From the NCBI GenBank assembly GCA_035448825.1, contig DAOTJS010000006.1:1-64000 (forward strand): a stretch of 64,000 nt of DNA. The letters are read 5' to 3'. A model generated the notes under the pieces. It searched no databases and had not been told where the DNA came from. It saw nothing but the letters and a program-made list of their open reading frames with translations. The translations under genes and the position numbers were made by a program. Below are positions 8,441-18,102 of the stretch, one piece after another. Position 1 is the first letter of the stretch; every line of letters begins with the position of its first letter. This DNA comes from JAGNGI01 sp035448825 (GTDB taxonomy: Bacteria; Fidelibacterota; UBA2242).

Positions 8441-10240
8441 ATGTGTGGTATTGTGGCTTATATCGGTAATCAATCAGCCGTTCCGTTACTATTGGAGGGC
8501 CTCAAGAAACTCGAATATCGCGGCTATGATAGTGCTGGAATTTGCATCACTCGTAACCATCATCTGGAAGTTATTAAGAGGAGCGGTAAAATTAGCGAAC
8601 TTGAAAAAGTTGCTGATCTAAGCTCAATTTCTTCGCATATTGGTATCGCTCACACTCGCTGGGCAACTCACGGAGCCCCGAATGAAATCAACGCCCATCC
8701 CCATCTCTCCTGCCACGGTGAGATTGCCATAGTCCACAATGGGATAATTGAAAATTTTAGGAGCCTGAAGGATATGCTGATCCAAGAAGGCCATCGGTTT
8801 TCATCGGAGACTGATTCAGAAGTATTAGCTCATCTAATAGAAAAATTTTACGAGGGCGACCTGGCAATGGCCGTCGTTAAAGCCTTGCATAATGTCGAAG
8901 GTACTTTCGGAATAGCCGTAATGCACCAAAATGAAGAGCGCCTGGTAATTGCCCGCCGTGGTTCACCGATTATCATCGGTTTAGGTAATCACGAAACCAT
9001 TGTAGCGTCCGATGCTGTTTCTATTATTCCTCACACTAAAAAAGTCATTTACCTAAAAGACAATGAAATCGCCGTGATTGGATATAACGATTATCGTTTA
9101 CAAAATCTCGACGGTCAGTCCATTGCCAGTGATATTCAAGAAATTCGTTGGAACATTTCTCAGATCGAGAAACGCGGCTTTAAACATTTCATGCTGAAGG
9201 AAATATTTGAGCAACCGGAAGCCGTTCAGAATACTTTGCGTGGTCGTATCACTGATGGGCAGATCAAATTATCCCTCGCCAATGATCTTAATCGTGTGCG
9301 ACGGATCATTATTGCGGCTTGTGGCACCAGCTGGCATTCGGCTCTGATTGGTAAGAATTTGATCGAAAAACACACCGGGATACCGACTGAAGTAGATTAT
9401 GCATCGGAGTTTCGCTACCGTGAATCATTAATTGATGGCGAAGTTTTGATGGTAGTCATTTCTCAGTCGGGCGAGACCGCCGATACTTTAGCCGCTTTAC
9501 GAAAAGCCAGAGCGGCTGGCACGCAGACGCTTGGTATTGTGAACGTCGTCGGTTCAACTATCGCCCGCGAGGTAGATTCCGGTATTTATCTACATGCCGG
9601 ACCGGAAATTGGCGTTGCTAGCACCAAAGCCTTTATCTGCCAGGTCATCGCTTTACTTTTGCTGGCACTTTATATCAGGCAACAAAAGGGAGAACGCATT
9701 GACCCGGCTCTACTGAAAAAAATAGAGACAATTCCAGAACAAATCCGCCAGGTAGCCGAACAATCTGATAATCTGCGGAAAATTGCAACGGCTTACTATC
9801 TGAACCGAAATTTTCTCTATCTTGGACGCGGAATCAATTATCCCGTCGCTCTAGAAGGCGCCTTGAAACTAAAGGAAATTTCTTACATCCACGCCGAAGG
9901 TTACCCAGCCGCCGAAATGAAACACGGGCCAATCGCCTTAATTGATGAAAATATGCCAGTCGTTTTTATTGCTACAAAAGGGGCTGTTTTCGATAAAGTC
10001 CTGAGCAATATGCAGGAGGTCAAAGCCCGCGGCGGAATAATTTTAACAATTACCGACCACGAAAATCCTCATCTTCGGGAGCTCTCAAATCATCTGATAA
10101 TTGTGCCGGAAACCGACGAAGACCTTTCGCCACTTATCAATGTTGTTCCCCTCCAGTTACTAGCTTACCACATCGCCGATATGAAAGGTCTAAATGTAGA
10201 TAAGCCTCGTAATCTGGCTAAATCGGTCACCGTTGAGTAG
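8441..10240 (+). CDS. glmS: Glutamine--fructose-6-phosphate aminotransferase (isomerizing)
   Basis: A 599-residue protein of the usual GlmS length. Cys2 after the initiator Met (MCGIVAYIG) is the N-terminal nucleophile of the glutaminase domain (residues 1 to about 240). Two SIS sugar-isomerase domains follow, with CGTSWHSA, SQSGETADT and, in the second, KHGPIALID. The C-terminus NLAKSVTVE is the standard tail that closes the active site. It makes glucosamine-6-phosphate from fructose-6-phosphate and glutamine, the entry step for peptidoglycan and LPS amino sugars. No self-cleaving leader is visible. It precedes the M16 peptidase genes by over 100 bases and is probably a separate transcription unit. 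Confidence 0.97.
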   Translation: MCGIVAYIGNQSAVPLLLEGLKKLEYRGYDSAGICITRNHHLEVIKRSGKISELEKVADLSSISSHIGIAHTRWATHGAPNEINAHPHLSCHGEIAIVHNGIIENFRSLKDMLIQEGHRFSSETDSEVLAHLIEKFYEGDLAMAVVKALHNVEGTFGIAVMHQNEERLVIARRGSPIIIGLGNHETIVASDAVSIIPHTKKVIYLKDNEIAVIGYNDYRLQNLDGQSIASDIQEIRWNISQIEKRGFKHFMLKEIFEQPEAVQNTLRGRITDGQIKLSLANDLNRVRRIIIAACGTSWHSALIGKNLIEKHTGIPTEVDYASEFRYRESLIDGEVLMVVISQSGETADTLAALRKARAAGTQTLGIVNVVGSTIAREVDSGIYLHAGPEIGVASTKAFICQVIALLLLALYIRQQKGERIDPALLKKIETIPEQIRQVAEQSDNLRKIATAYYLNRNFLYLGRGINYPVALEGALKLKEISYIHAEGYPAAEMKHGPIALIDENMPVVFIATKGAVFDKVLSNMQEVKARGGIILTITDHENPHLRELSNHLIIVPETDEDLSPLINVVPLQLLAYHIADMKGLNVDKPRNLAKSVTVE

Positions 10241-10358
10241 CTAAAATAAAACTTAACATTCCCTTTTGAGCGTCCAGTTTAAAAAATCCTGCAATAATTC
10301 TCCTTTTAATTTCAATATTTTATAAATTAGCCAAGTTTTTAAAATTGTGGAGCAAATT

Positions 10359-11693
10359 ATGTTGAAAGAGATAAGCCTGGGAATAATAATGGTTTTTAGC
10401 CTCTGGGTAGTCGGTCAAACGGCGGAGCCGTTTTTCCCCTACAAATACAACGTGGAAACTTTACCAAACGGCTTGAAAGTCATTACTATTCCGATGGAAA
10501 GCAACGGGATCGTGGCTTATTATTCCATCACCCGCACCGGCAGTCGGGACGAATGGGAACCGGGACATTCCGGATTTGCTCACCTATTTGAGCACTTAAT
10601 GTTCCGCGGCACGGAGAAATATCCCGGCTCGCTTTATGATAAAACCATGACTGAATTAGGTGCGGACGCTAACGCTTATACCACCGACGATTACACCTGC
10701 TATCACCTGAACTTTGCCGCCGAAGATTTAGAGAAAATCATCGAAATGGAGAGCGATCGCTTCATCAATTTAGCTTACAAGGAAGAAGAATTTAAAACTG
10801 AGACCGGAGCCGTTTACGGTGAATTTCTCAAAGGGCGAGTTAGTCCGTGGTTCGTCCTGTACGAAAAACTTTACGATGTCGCTTTCGACCAACACACCTA
10901 TAAACACACTACCATTGGATTTGAAGCCGACGTGAAAGCTATGCCTTTGATGTATAAATATAGCAAGACTTTTTTCCAGCGTTACTATCGGCCGGAAAAT
11001 GTTGTTTTGCTCATCGTTGGCCAGATCGAGACTGAAAAAACTCTCGAACTCGTTCGCAAATATTACGGCAATTGGCAACCCGGCTATGTTCCTCCTCAAA
11101 TCGAACCCGAGCCACCCCAAACCGCCGAGCGCACGGCCGAAGTCCTTTATCCCGGGAAAACCCTGCCAATCGTTATGGTCGCCTATAAAAGCGATGCCTA
11201 TGACCCCGGTAACCGTCTATATGTAGCCGGTCTTTTACTCGAACAATTAGCTTTTGGGGAAAATAGCGACCTTTATAAGCGATTAGTTTTAAAAGAACAG
11301 AAAGTCGAATTCATTACGGCCGATTTTTCGGTTAATCGCGATCCCCGATTGAATGAAATTTACGCTATGGTAAAATCGCCGGACGATATTGATTATGTCC
11401 GCGAACAAATTTTTATGACTATGGAACAATTCAAGACTGAAGCGGTCCCCGAATCACGTCTCGACGACCTCAAAAAACATTTGAAATACAGCTTCCTGAT
11501 GAATCTGGATACCCCGGATAACGTGGCAGGCAATCTGGCCAATTATATTGCCATCACAGGCGGAATTGAAACCGTTGATCAACTTTTTTCAGAAATAATG
11601 AATGTCACGGTCACTGATATTCAGAAAGCCGCTCAGTATTATGGCGCTCCCGAAAAAAGAACGGTAGTCATCCTCAAAGGAGTCGAGCAATGA
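10359..11693 (+). CDS. M16 family zinc peptidase, secreted, catalytic subunit
   Basis: A pitrilysin-type peptidase of 444 residues from the ATG at 10359. That start is preferred over the in-frame GTG at 10347 because GTGGAG sits 6 bases ahead of it as a ribosome binding site. Residues 1-20 form a signal peptide (hydrophobic run ending VVGQTA). The inverted zinc motif HLFEH is at about 75-79, with the third ligand Glu in the EEEFKTETGAVYGE region about 76 residues later. Two M16 halves (N- and C-terminal domain) are present. It overlaps the next M16 gene (ATGA), and such pairs usually make an active/inactive heterodimer in the periplasm. Confidence 0.9.
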   Translation: MLKEISLGIIMVFSLWVVGQTAEPFFPYKYNVETLPNGLKVITIPMESNGIVAYYSITRTGSRDEWEPGHSGFAHLFEHLMFRGTEKYPGSLYDKTMTELGADANAYTTDDYTCYHLNFAAEDLEKIIEMESDRFINLAYKEEEFKTETGAVYGEFLKGRVSPWFVLYEKLYDVAFDQHTYKHTTIGFEADVKAMPLMYKYSKTFFQRYYRPENVVLLIVGQIETEKTLELVRKYYGNWQPGYVPPQIEPEPPQTAERTAEVLYPGKTLPIVMVAYKSDAYDPGNRLYVAGLLLEQLAFGENSDLYKRLVLKEQKVEFITADFSVNRDPRLNEIYAMVKSPDDIDYVREQIFMTMEQFKTEAVPESRLDDLKKHLKYSFLMNLDTPDNVAGNLANYIAITGGIETVDQLFSEIMNVTVTDIQKAAQYYGAPEKRTVVILKGVEQ

Positions 11694-13201
11694 AAACCAA
11701 ATTAACTCTGCTTTTAATCTGGGGAATTATGACCAGCGTTTTACTTTTTAGTTGTAGCCAAAAGATAGACACTTCGCGTTGTGTACTCCTACCGGTTGCC
11801 GACGATCCGACTATCTCTTTCCGCATTTATTTCAAAGTTGGCTCTCAGGATGATCCGGCCGGTAAAGAAGGTTTGGCGTTCCTAACTGCTCATATGTTGA
11901 GCGAAGCCGCCACTCAAATCAATTCCTACGAGGAAATAATCGCTAAATTATTTCCACTGGCGGCGTCCTACGACGCTACAGTTTCAGCGGAAATGACCGT
12001 GATTTCTGGCCGCGTACACAAAGACAATCTCTCGGCTTATTACCCACTTTTCACCGAAGCGATCCTCGAACCGGCTTTCCAGGAAGATGACCTGAATCGT
12101 CTGAAAAGCAACGCCTTGAATTATCTCGAAAATGTCTTGAAATACGCTAACGACGAAGAACTCGGCAAGGCGGTACTCTATAATGAAATTTTCGCCGGTA
12201 CCGGCTACGGACACCCTACCGAAGGATTAATCAATAGTATCAATTCCATTTCAATCAACGATGTCAAAGATTTCTATCAGAAAATGTACAACCGCAACAA
12301 TATCATTATTGGTTTAGGCGGCGGATATGATAATGAAACCCTGGCAAAATTACAGCAAGATCTGGCGCAACTTCCTCGCGGCGCGGAAAATGTCGCGACT
12401 CGAGCCGTTCCCTATGACATCCAGGGGCTAAAAGTTACCATAGTTGAAAAAGACGCTAATGCGAGCGCTATTAGCCTCGGTTTTCCAATCAATATCACTC
12501 GGGAAAATCCGGAATGGTACGCCCTAGCAGTCGCTAATTCCTGGTTTGGCGAGCACCGCAATTCCAGCAGTCACCTCTACCAGGTCATCCGCGAAACCCG
12601 CGGGTTGAATTACGGTGATTACAGCTACATCGAACATTTTCCCAACAGCGGCTATTACCAATTTCCGCCAGTCAATGTCGCCCGCCATCAGCAAATATTC
12701 GAAATCTGGATTCGGCCGGTACCGAATGAAGCCCGCCATTTTGTCCTGAGAGCGACTATGCGGGAATTACATAATTTCATCGAAAATGGACTAACGCCGG
12801 AGCAATTTAATCTGACCCGCAATTTCCTGCGCAAGTACATTCTGCATTATGCGCCGACGACAATGATGCGCCTCGGCTATGCGATCGACGATAAATTCTA
12901 TGGAATCGAGGGCAGTCACTTAGAAAAATTACGTAACGCACTCGACAATATGACCGTTAACGACGTCAATAGTGCCATTCGCAAATATCTGCAATATGAC
13001 AATCTGCAAATCGTAATCGTCACCAACGAAGCCGAAAAATTACGCGAAGACCTGCTCGCTAATACACCCAGCCCGATTAAATATGCTGCTCCGAAACCCG
13101 AGGCAGTGCTTAAAGAAGACAATGAAATTGCAAACTACCCGCTCGCTATCCGACCTGAAAATATTAAGATCGTAAACGTTCGGGATCTATTCTATGAGTA
13201 A
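11690..13201 (+). CDS. M16 family peptidase-like lipoprotein, probably non-catalytic partner
   Basis: A 503-residue M16-like protein with a lipoprotein signal: hydrophobic N-terminus ending LLFSC, modified Cys at about 22. The zinc motif is degenerate. Where the upstream partner has HLFEH this one reads FLTAH, so the first His and the Glu are lost and hydrolysis is not expected. Later parts keep the M16 fold, including the C-terminal glycine-rich and R/Y contact regions (HLYQVIRETRGLNYG). In known M16 heterodimers the inactive chain contributes substrate-binding residues. It overlaps both neighbours by a few bases (M16 upstream, nadC downstream), so it is co-translated. An outer-membrane or periplasmic location follows from the lipobox. 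Confidence 0.85.
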   Translation: MKTKLTLLLIWGIMTSVLLFSCSQKIDTSRCVLLPVADDPTISFRIYFKVGSQDDPAGKEGLAFLTAHMLSEAATQINSYEEIIAKLFPLAASYDATVSAEMTVISGRVHKDNLSAYYPLFTEAILEPAFQEDDLNRLKSNALNYLENVLKYANDEELGKAVLYNEIFAGTGYGHPTEGLINSINSISINDVKDFYQKMYNRNNIIIGLGGGYDNETLAKLQQDLAQLPRGAENVATRAVPYDIQGLKVTIVEKDANASAISLGFPINITRENPEWYALAVANSWFGEHRNSSSHLYQVIRETRGLNYGDYSYIEHFPNSGYYQFPPVNVARHQQIFEIWIRPVPNEARHFVLRATMRELHNFIENGLTPEQFNLTRNFLRKYILHYAPTTMMRLGYAIDDKFYGIEGSHLEKLRNALDNMTVNDVNSAIRKYLQYDNLQIVIVTNEAEKLREDLLANTPSPIKYAAPKPEAVLKEDNEIANYPLAIRPENIKIVNVRDLFYE

Positions 13202-14165
13202 TTCCGCCAAAGATTCCACAGATTTACGCACTAAATATGTCAAACAATGTTTCGACGTCTCCGACCAACTGCGGATCAATAACAAATACTACCGGCAATT
13301 CGCACTGACATTTTTCGACGATTTGCTGATTTTTGATACTAGCGGCAAGGACGTTTCCTTACAGCCCGCAAAATACTATCAGCGTGAGGCGACGGCCATT
13401 ATCAAAGCCAAAGCACCGGCAATTCTTGCCGGAATGGCGGAAATCAGGGCTTTCCTCGATCAACATAATTTGCGAAGCACCTCGAATTTCAAAGACGGCG
13501 ACCCGGTCAAAGGCGGCGAAACGATATTGACTATCAAAGGTCAGGCTGATCAAATCTTGATGATCGAGCGCACGGTTTTGAATATTTTCCAACGACTGTC
13601 CGGAATCGCTACAGTCACAGCTGAATACAGCAAGGTACTCGAGGGTCTGCCCTGTTTTGTAACCGCCACCCGTAAAACTCTCTGGGGAATCGTGGATAAA
13701 AGCGCATTGCAATACGGTGGTGGATTGACTCACCGACTCGGACTGGCAGACGTCGCCATACTGAAAGAAAATCACCTGGCAGTTCTAAAGAAATCCGGCG
13801 ACCCACAAGCGCTAATGACGGCCTTAAACGCCATCATAACCGCCGACCCGCTTTTGCGATTCGTCGAAGTCGAGGTTACCAACGACGAAGAATTCTGGCA
13901 AGTTGTCGAGGCTTATCTAAACTTGACGGTAGAAACCTTCTGCGTGATAATGTTCGATCATTTTACACCGGAAAACATCGAACGACTAATTGCAGAAACG
14001 AAAAATGAAGGCATTTATCCTGCAATGTTTTTCGAGGCTTCCGGTGACATAACACTCGAGACAATTCGTGATTACGCCGCCAGCGGTGTGGATGTCATCT
14101 CGGTTGGGGCACTCACGCACTCGGTGAAAAGTGCCGACTTTAGTCTGCTGATTGATAAATTTTAA
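13194..14165 (+). CDS. nadC: Nicotinate-nucleotide pyrophosphorylase (quinolinate phosphoribosyltransferase) family
   Basis: A 323-residue protein, longer than the usual 280, mainly through extra N-terminal residues. Recognisable NadC elements: ERTVLNIFQRLSGIAT (125-140), the ATRK segment with TRK at 159-161, GGGLTHRLGL (175-184), KENHL (191-195), and SVGALTHS near the C-terminus, equivalent to the usual phosphate-binding 'SvGalThs'. The enzyme joins quinolinate and PRPP to give nicotinate mononucleotide. The segment ATRKTLWGIVDKSAL differs from the common 'DTRKTtPGlR', so it is a divergent subfamily and a nicotinate-type substrate cannot be ruled out. nadA and nadB are absent from this window; nadD is at 38289-38882. 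Confidence 0.82.
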   Translation: MSNSAKDSTDLRTKYVKQCFDVSDQLRINNKYYRQFALTFFDDLLIFDTSGKDVSLQPAKYYQREATAIIKAKAPAILAGMAEIRAFLDQHNLRSTSNFKDGDPVKGGETILTIKGQADQILMIERTVLNIFQRLSGIATVTAEYSKVLEGLPCFVTATRKTLWGIVDKSALQYGGGLTHRLGLADVAILKENHLAVLKKSGDPQALMTALNAIITADPLLRFVEVEVTNDEEFWQVVEAYLNLTVETFCVIMFDHFTPENIERLIAETKNEGIYPAMFFEASGDITLETIRDYAASGVDVISVGALTHSVKSADFSLLIDKF

Positions 14166-14273
14166 GTCAATACAGCTGAACTCTACTATTTTATTTTGTC
14201 TCGCATAGCATTTTTCACATTGTAGCTGGATTTAGTCTTTATTTCTAAGCCAACTGTGATTAATTTTACCCCG

Positions 14274-16472
14274 ATGAAACCGATTTACCTTGATTATAAC
14301 GCCAGCACGCCGCTTATACCGGAAGTAGCGGATGCTATGTTACCATTTCTGAAAAACGTTTTCGGCAACCCGTCCAGCAGTCATTTCTACGGCCAGGAAA
14401 GTAAACAGGCGATCGAAAATGCCCGTCGGCAAGTCGCGGAAATGTTGAATTGCGGCCCTGAGGAAATCGTCTTCACCAGCGGCGGTAGTGAATCCAATAA
14501 TTTTGCTATTCGCGGCCTAGCCGAAATGCACCCCGGCGGTAACATTATCACCAGCGCTATCGAACACCCTGCGGTTTTAGAAGTCTGCCGCTACCTGGAA
14601 ACTAAAAATTATTCCGTCACTTATTTGCCGGTCAATAGCGACGGTTTAGTCGAATTGTCCGCCGTTCGAGCAGCGATCCGTCCCGACACTTTCCTGATTA
14701 CCATTATGCTTGCTAATAACGAAATCGGAACGATTCAGCCGGTGCGCGAAATCACCGCTCTCGCCCATAAACACAGAATCGTAGTCCATACTGATGCCGC
14801 TCAGGCTGTTGGGAAAATAGCCGTTGATGTGCGCGAACTAGATGTAGATTTACTCTCGGTCGCCGGGCATAAAATGTACGCCCCCAAAGGCGTCGGCGCC
14901 CTTTTCGTGCGAACCGGCACTAAAATCGCTCCATTGATTTATGGCGCCGGACATGAACGTGGTTTGCGGCCGGGCACCGAAAATGTGCTGGAAATCGTCG
15001 GCTTAGGCAAGGCGGCTGAAATATTCCGCGCAAAATCCGCTGAAATTTTATCCCAACAGCAGGCGCTCGGTGAAAAATTTTTCAATGATTTACAAAATGC
15101 AATTCCCAGTATTCGCTTAAACGGCCATCCGGCGCAAAAACTCGCTAACACTTTCAATGTTTATTTCCCAGGTATAGATGCCAATACTATGCTGGCGGAA
15201 CTGACGCAGGTTGCGGCTTCGGCCGGAGCCGCCTGTCACGCCGATAGCATTACGCCTTCGCACGTTTTGAAAGCGCTAGGCTTGCCGGATGAACGGATTC
15301 TCGGCAGTATCCGCTTCTCTCTGGGACGCTTTACCACCGAAGAGGAAATTGCGGAAGCCGTGTCGGTAATTAGCCAAACTTACCATCGCCTAACCGGCGC
15401 GGAGGAAATTTCTATCCCGTTCACATCTAACGAACCAATCCGTCTAACGCAATTCACACACGGGCTCGGTTGCGCCTGCAAAATTCGTCCTCAAACCCTC
15501 GAGAAAATTCTACGTGAAATCAGTCCGCAAATTGCACCAAATGTTCTGGTTGACTTCTCGGCTTCCGACGATGCCGCTGTCTATAAAATCAATGACGAAC
15601 AAGCGATCGTAGCAACGGTTGACTTTTTTACCCCGATTGTGGATGATCCCTACGATTTCGGGCGAATTTCAGCGGCTAATTCGTTGAGCGACCTTTATGC
15701 GATGGGCGCCAAGCCGCTGTTTGCTTTAAATGTGGTCGCCTTTCCCGAAAAACGCTTGCCGGTGGAAGTTTTGACCCGGATTTTGCGCGGTGCCCAGGTT
15801 ATAGCTGATCAGGCCGGTATTCCGATTCTCGGTGGTCATACCGTCGAGGATAATGAACCAAAATTCGGTTTGGTAGCAATCGGCATCATTCATCCTGAGA
15901 AAATTATTCGAAATATCGGCGCGCAACCGGGTGATGCTTTAATTCTGACTAAACCGATTGGCGTCGGGATTCTTTCGACGGCTTTGAAGCGCGGTTTATT
16001 AGATGAACCGACGAAAAATCTGATTATCGCCAATATGTCCGAATTGAACTCCCCAGCCGCAGAAGTTATGAAATCATTTCCGGTGCATGCCTGTACCGAC
16101 ATCACCGGATTTGGTCTTTTGGGACATTTATATGAAATGACCTCCGGCAGTCGTGTCCGTGCCGAGATTTCAGCTTCGTCTGTGCCGATTTTACCATTAA
16201 CCAATGAAATGGTTTTACGCAATGTCATTCCCGGTGGCACGCAGGCAAATTTATCTTTTGTTGCACCGTATGTACTCTGGGATAAAATGATAACGGATAC
16301 CGACAAAGTAATTTTATGCGATGCTCAGACTTCTGGTGGTTTGCTGATTGCCGTTCCGGACAAATCTGCCAATGATATGCTGGCAAAATTACATCAGGCT
16401 GGTGTTGTGAACGCGGTACAAATTGGTAAAATTGAACCTGGCGACGATGGAAAAATTAAGGTTGTTCCTTAA
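14274..16472 (+). CDS. Cysteine desulfurase (NifS/IscS-type) fused to selenide, water dikinase (SelD)
   Basis: One uninterrupted frame encodes two enzymes. Residues 1 to about 380 are a group I cysteine desulfurase: YLDYNASTP start, SGGSESNNFA, PLP Lys200 in AGHKMYAPKG, and the mobile-loop nucleophile Cys321 in AGAACHAD. Residues about 390-732 are SelD: FTHGLGCACKI with Cys400, Cys402 and Lys403 (equivalent to the Cys17-Lys20 catalytic set), the glycine-rich LGGHTVED, TDITGFGLLGH and DAQTSGGLL motifs. The desulfurase can release selenium from selenocysteine, or supply a persulfide-bound selenide, directly to SelD, which makes selenophosphate. ATG at 14274 begins at the family start; GTG at 14256 is an alternative. 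No selA, selB, selC or mnmH is in this window. Confidence 0.93.
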   Translation: MKPIYLDYNASTPLIPEVADAMLPFLKNVFGNPSSSHFYGQESKQAIENARRQVAEMLNCGPEEIVFTSGGSESNNFAIRGLAEMHPGGNIITSAIEHPAVLEVCRYLETKNYSVTYLPVNSDGLVELSAVRAAIRPDTFLITIMLANNEIGTIQPVREITALAHKHRIVVHTDAAQAVGKIAVDVRELDVDLLSVAGHKMYAPKGVGALFVRTGTKIAPLIYGAGHERGLRPGTENVLEIVGLGKAAEIFRAKSAEILSQQQALGEKFFNDLQNAIPSIRLNGHPAQKLANTFNVYFPGIDANTMLAELTQVAASAGAACHADSITPSHVLKALGLPDERILGSIRFSLGRFTTEEEIAEAVSVISQTYHRLTGAEEISIPFTSNEPIRLTQFTHGLGCACKIRPQTLEKILREISPQIAPNVLVDFSASDDAAVYKINDEQAIVATVDFFTPIVDDPYDFGRISAANSLSDLYAMGAKPLFALNVVAFPEKRLPVEVLTRILRGAQVIADQAGIPILGGHTVEDNEPKFGLVAIGIIHPEKIIRNIGAQPGDALILTKPIGVGILSTALKRGLLDEPTKNLIIANMSELNSPAAEVMKSFPVHACTDITGFGLLGHLYEMTSGSRVRAEISASSVPILPLTNEMVLRNVIPGGTQANLSFVAPYVLWDKMITDTDKVILCDAQTSGGLLIAVPDKSANDMLAKLHQAGVVNAVQIGKIEPGDDGKIKVVP

Positions 16473-16498
16473 TCAAAATTTTTTAGATTAGCAAAGTT

Positions 16499-17419
16499 AT
16501 GACCCGTTTTCGCAAAGAATACACTAAAATTGGCCGTAAACTGACCAGCGCCGACCTTCAATCCGGAATAAGTAATGAGAAATTGGGTTTAGATAATATT
16601 GTCACCGATGGCAGATTATCGGTTGATTCGCAATTTTTCATGGGGGTTTTCAGCCGGCAGGGTTTACTGAATGCTATTCGGGCTTTTGGTCTTTTGGATA
16701 TTCTCGAGAAAAAAGGGCTAACGGATATTTCAATAGATATTGATACCAGCGATCCGTATATCCAGCGTCTATATGCTTACAGCGGAACACCGTTAACCGA
16801 AAATAAAATCTGTGAATTGGTCGTTAAACAATGGCCACTACTTTGGGAAGATGGGTTACCACCATCTTTTCCACGGAGAAATGCTAACGTATTATATATC
16901 GAATGGCTTTTATTGCAAAATCCGCGCGAAAATTTTTCCGCAGAAAAGCCACCTTTGCCCGGCCAGAATTATCCCGGTCTTGGCATTGGTGATCGAATGA
17001 TGGAAATTTTGATAATTATGACTCGTCGCCTTAATCTGGAAGGTATCGTCAATAAACCGCATTACTTTCATACCGCATTTATGTTCAGCAAAGAATTCGT
17101 ATTTATCAACCCCTATAATCAGGCATTGATGTATGCAATCAGCAAAGAATTATTGTCAAAATACTCGTTCTGGATGGTGGCTTGGGCGGCGCATTTCAAT
17201 TGCATTGTTAATAAACAAGACGGCAAACCACTGGACTGGAAGGCTGGTGATCTAATTTTGCCCTTTGCAAAAGATTTGATCAAATACTTTCGCGGGCGCG
17301 AATACCAGCAGGAAGTTAACCGGCTGATAGACAATTTCAACTTCGAAATCGAGCTGGATAAATTACATGCCGCCCTTAAAAGCAATGACCTCGAAAAATA
17401 TGCCCGGCTTCCTAAGTAA
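16499..17419 (+). CDS. Conserved-looking protein of unknown function next to NifS-SelD
   Basis: I do not recognise this 306-residue protein. It has no signal peptide and no membrane span. The middle holds a PGLGIGDRMMEIL segment followed by MTRRLNLEG and then HYFHTAFMFSKEFVFINPYNQA. The order of a glycine-rich turn, a helix and a hydrophobic strand rich in His and Phe is loosely like an acyltransferase (GNAT-like) core, but this is a weak impression. Few cysteines are present, so a metal-cluster protein is unlikely. It follows the NifS-SelD gene by 26 bases and precedes thiN by 14, so it is probably in the same transcript. Codon use looks like its neighbours. Confidence 0.7.
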   Translation: MTRFRKEYTKIGRKLTSADLQSGISNEKLGLDNIVTDGRLSVDSQFFMGVFSRQGLLNAIRAFGLLDILEKKGLTDISIDIDTSDPYIQRLYAYSGTPLTENKICELVVKQWPLLWEDGLPPSFPRRNANVLYIEWLLLQNPRENFSAEKPPLPGQNYPGLGIGDRMMEILIIMTRRLNLEGIVNKPHYFHTAFMFSKEFVFINPYNQALMYAISKELLSKYSFWMVAWAAHFNCIVNKQDGKPLDWKAGDLILPFAKDLIKYFRGREYQQEVNRLIDNFNFEIELDKLHAALKSNDLEKYARLPK

Positions 17420-17433
17420 TTTTCAGATTTAAA

Positions 17434-18102
17434 TTGAATCCGAACACACCATTAAATTTTCAATTACCAACGGTTTTAGTCCTGGGAAATGGAAGCTATC
17501 CGAATTGGTTCGATATCAAGCAATTTCAAGTAGAAAATAAAGTGCTATTGGTGTGCGCCGACGGCGGAGCAGAAAAAGCCCATCAGTTGGGATTAATGCC
17601 TGACTTGATCATTGGTGATATGGATTCAGTTACTGCGGAAACTATAGCTCATTTTCAATCAACCGGTGTAGAGATTGTTCACCAGCCGGATCAGGATAAT
17701 AATGACTTAGAAAAATGCCTGCGCCGGCTCTTGCGACGTGGCTGGCGACAATGCGTATTAGTCGGCTTTACCGGAAAACGTGACGATCAAACTATCGCAA
17801 CTTTTCAGATAATAAGAAAATACGCACCGCGGGCGCAATTTCTATTATTTACCGAGACAGCGAAAATCTATTTATTGAAAAAAGGCAATTGGCTCATCAA
17901 TGTCATTCCCGGGCAGACAATCTCCTTATTTGGTTTTCCAAGAGTTCACCATCTAACTACGCAAGGTCTTCAATATCCGACCAATGATGAAATTTTGGCG
18001 GGCGGCTCGCACGGTCTCAGTAATATCGCTACCGACGAGGTGGTTCAAATTCAATTTACTAGTGGTTATTTATTAGTTGTTGCAATTCAGGAGTCAAATT
18101 GA
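17434..18102 (+). CDS. thiN: Thiamine pyrophosphokinase
   Basis: A 222-residue protein matching the thiamine pyrophosphokinase family: VLVLGNGSYP near the start, VCADGGAEKAHQLGLMPDLIIGDMDSV (ADGGA and GDMDS are the nucleotide/metal-binding motifs, about residues 42-68), then HQPDQDNNDLEKCL, the 'D.tDlekal' motif that contacts the phosphates, and GFTGKRDDQTIA. It transfers pyrophosphate from ATP to thiamine to give thiamine diphosphate. The start is TTG at 17434; no strong ribosome binding site precedes it, so translation may depend on coupling to the gene upstream. The stop overlaps the TTG start of the symporter gene (TTGA). Confidence 0.88.
   Translation: MNPNTPLNFQLPTVLVLGNGSYPNWFDIKQFQVENKVLLVCADGGAEKAHQLGLMPDLIIGDMDSVTAETIAHFQSTGVEIVHQPDQDNNDLEKCLRRLLRRGWRQCVLVGFTGKRDDQTIATFQIIRKYAPRAQFLLFTETAKIYLLKKGNWLINVIPGQTISLFGFPRVHHLTTQGLQYPTNDEILAGGSHGLSNIATDEVVQIQFTSGYLLVVAIQESN

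Noticed and set aside
14274..16472. Selenocysteine at the SelD catalytic position
   Set aside because: The codons at the active site are TGC, not TGA, so ordinary cysteine is encoded.
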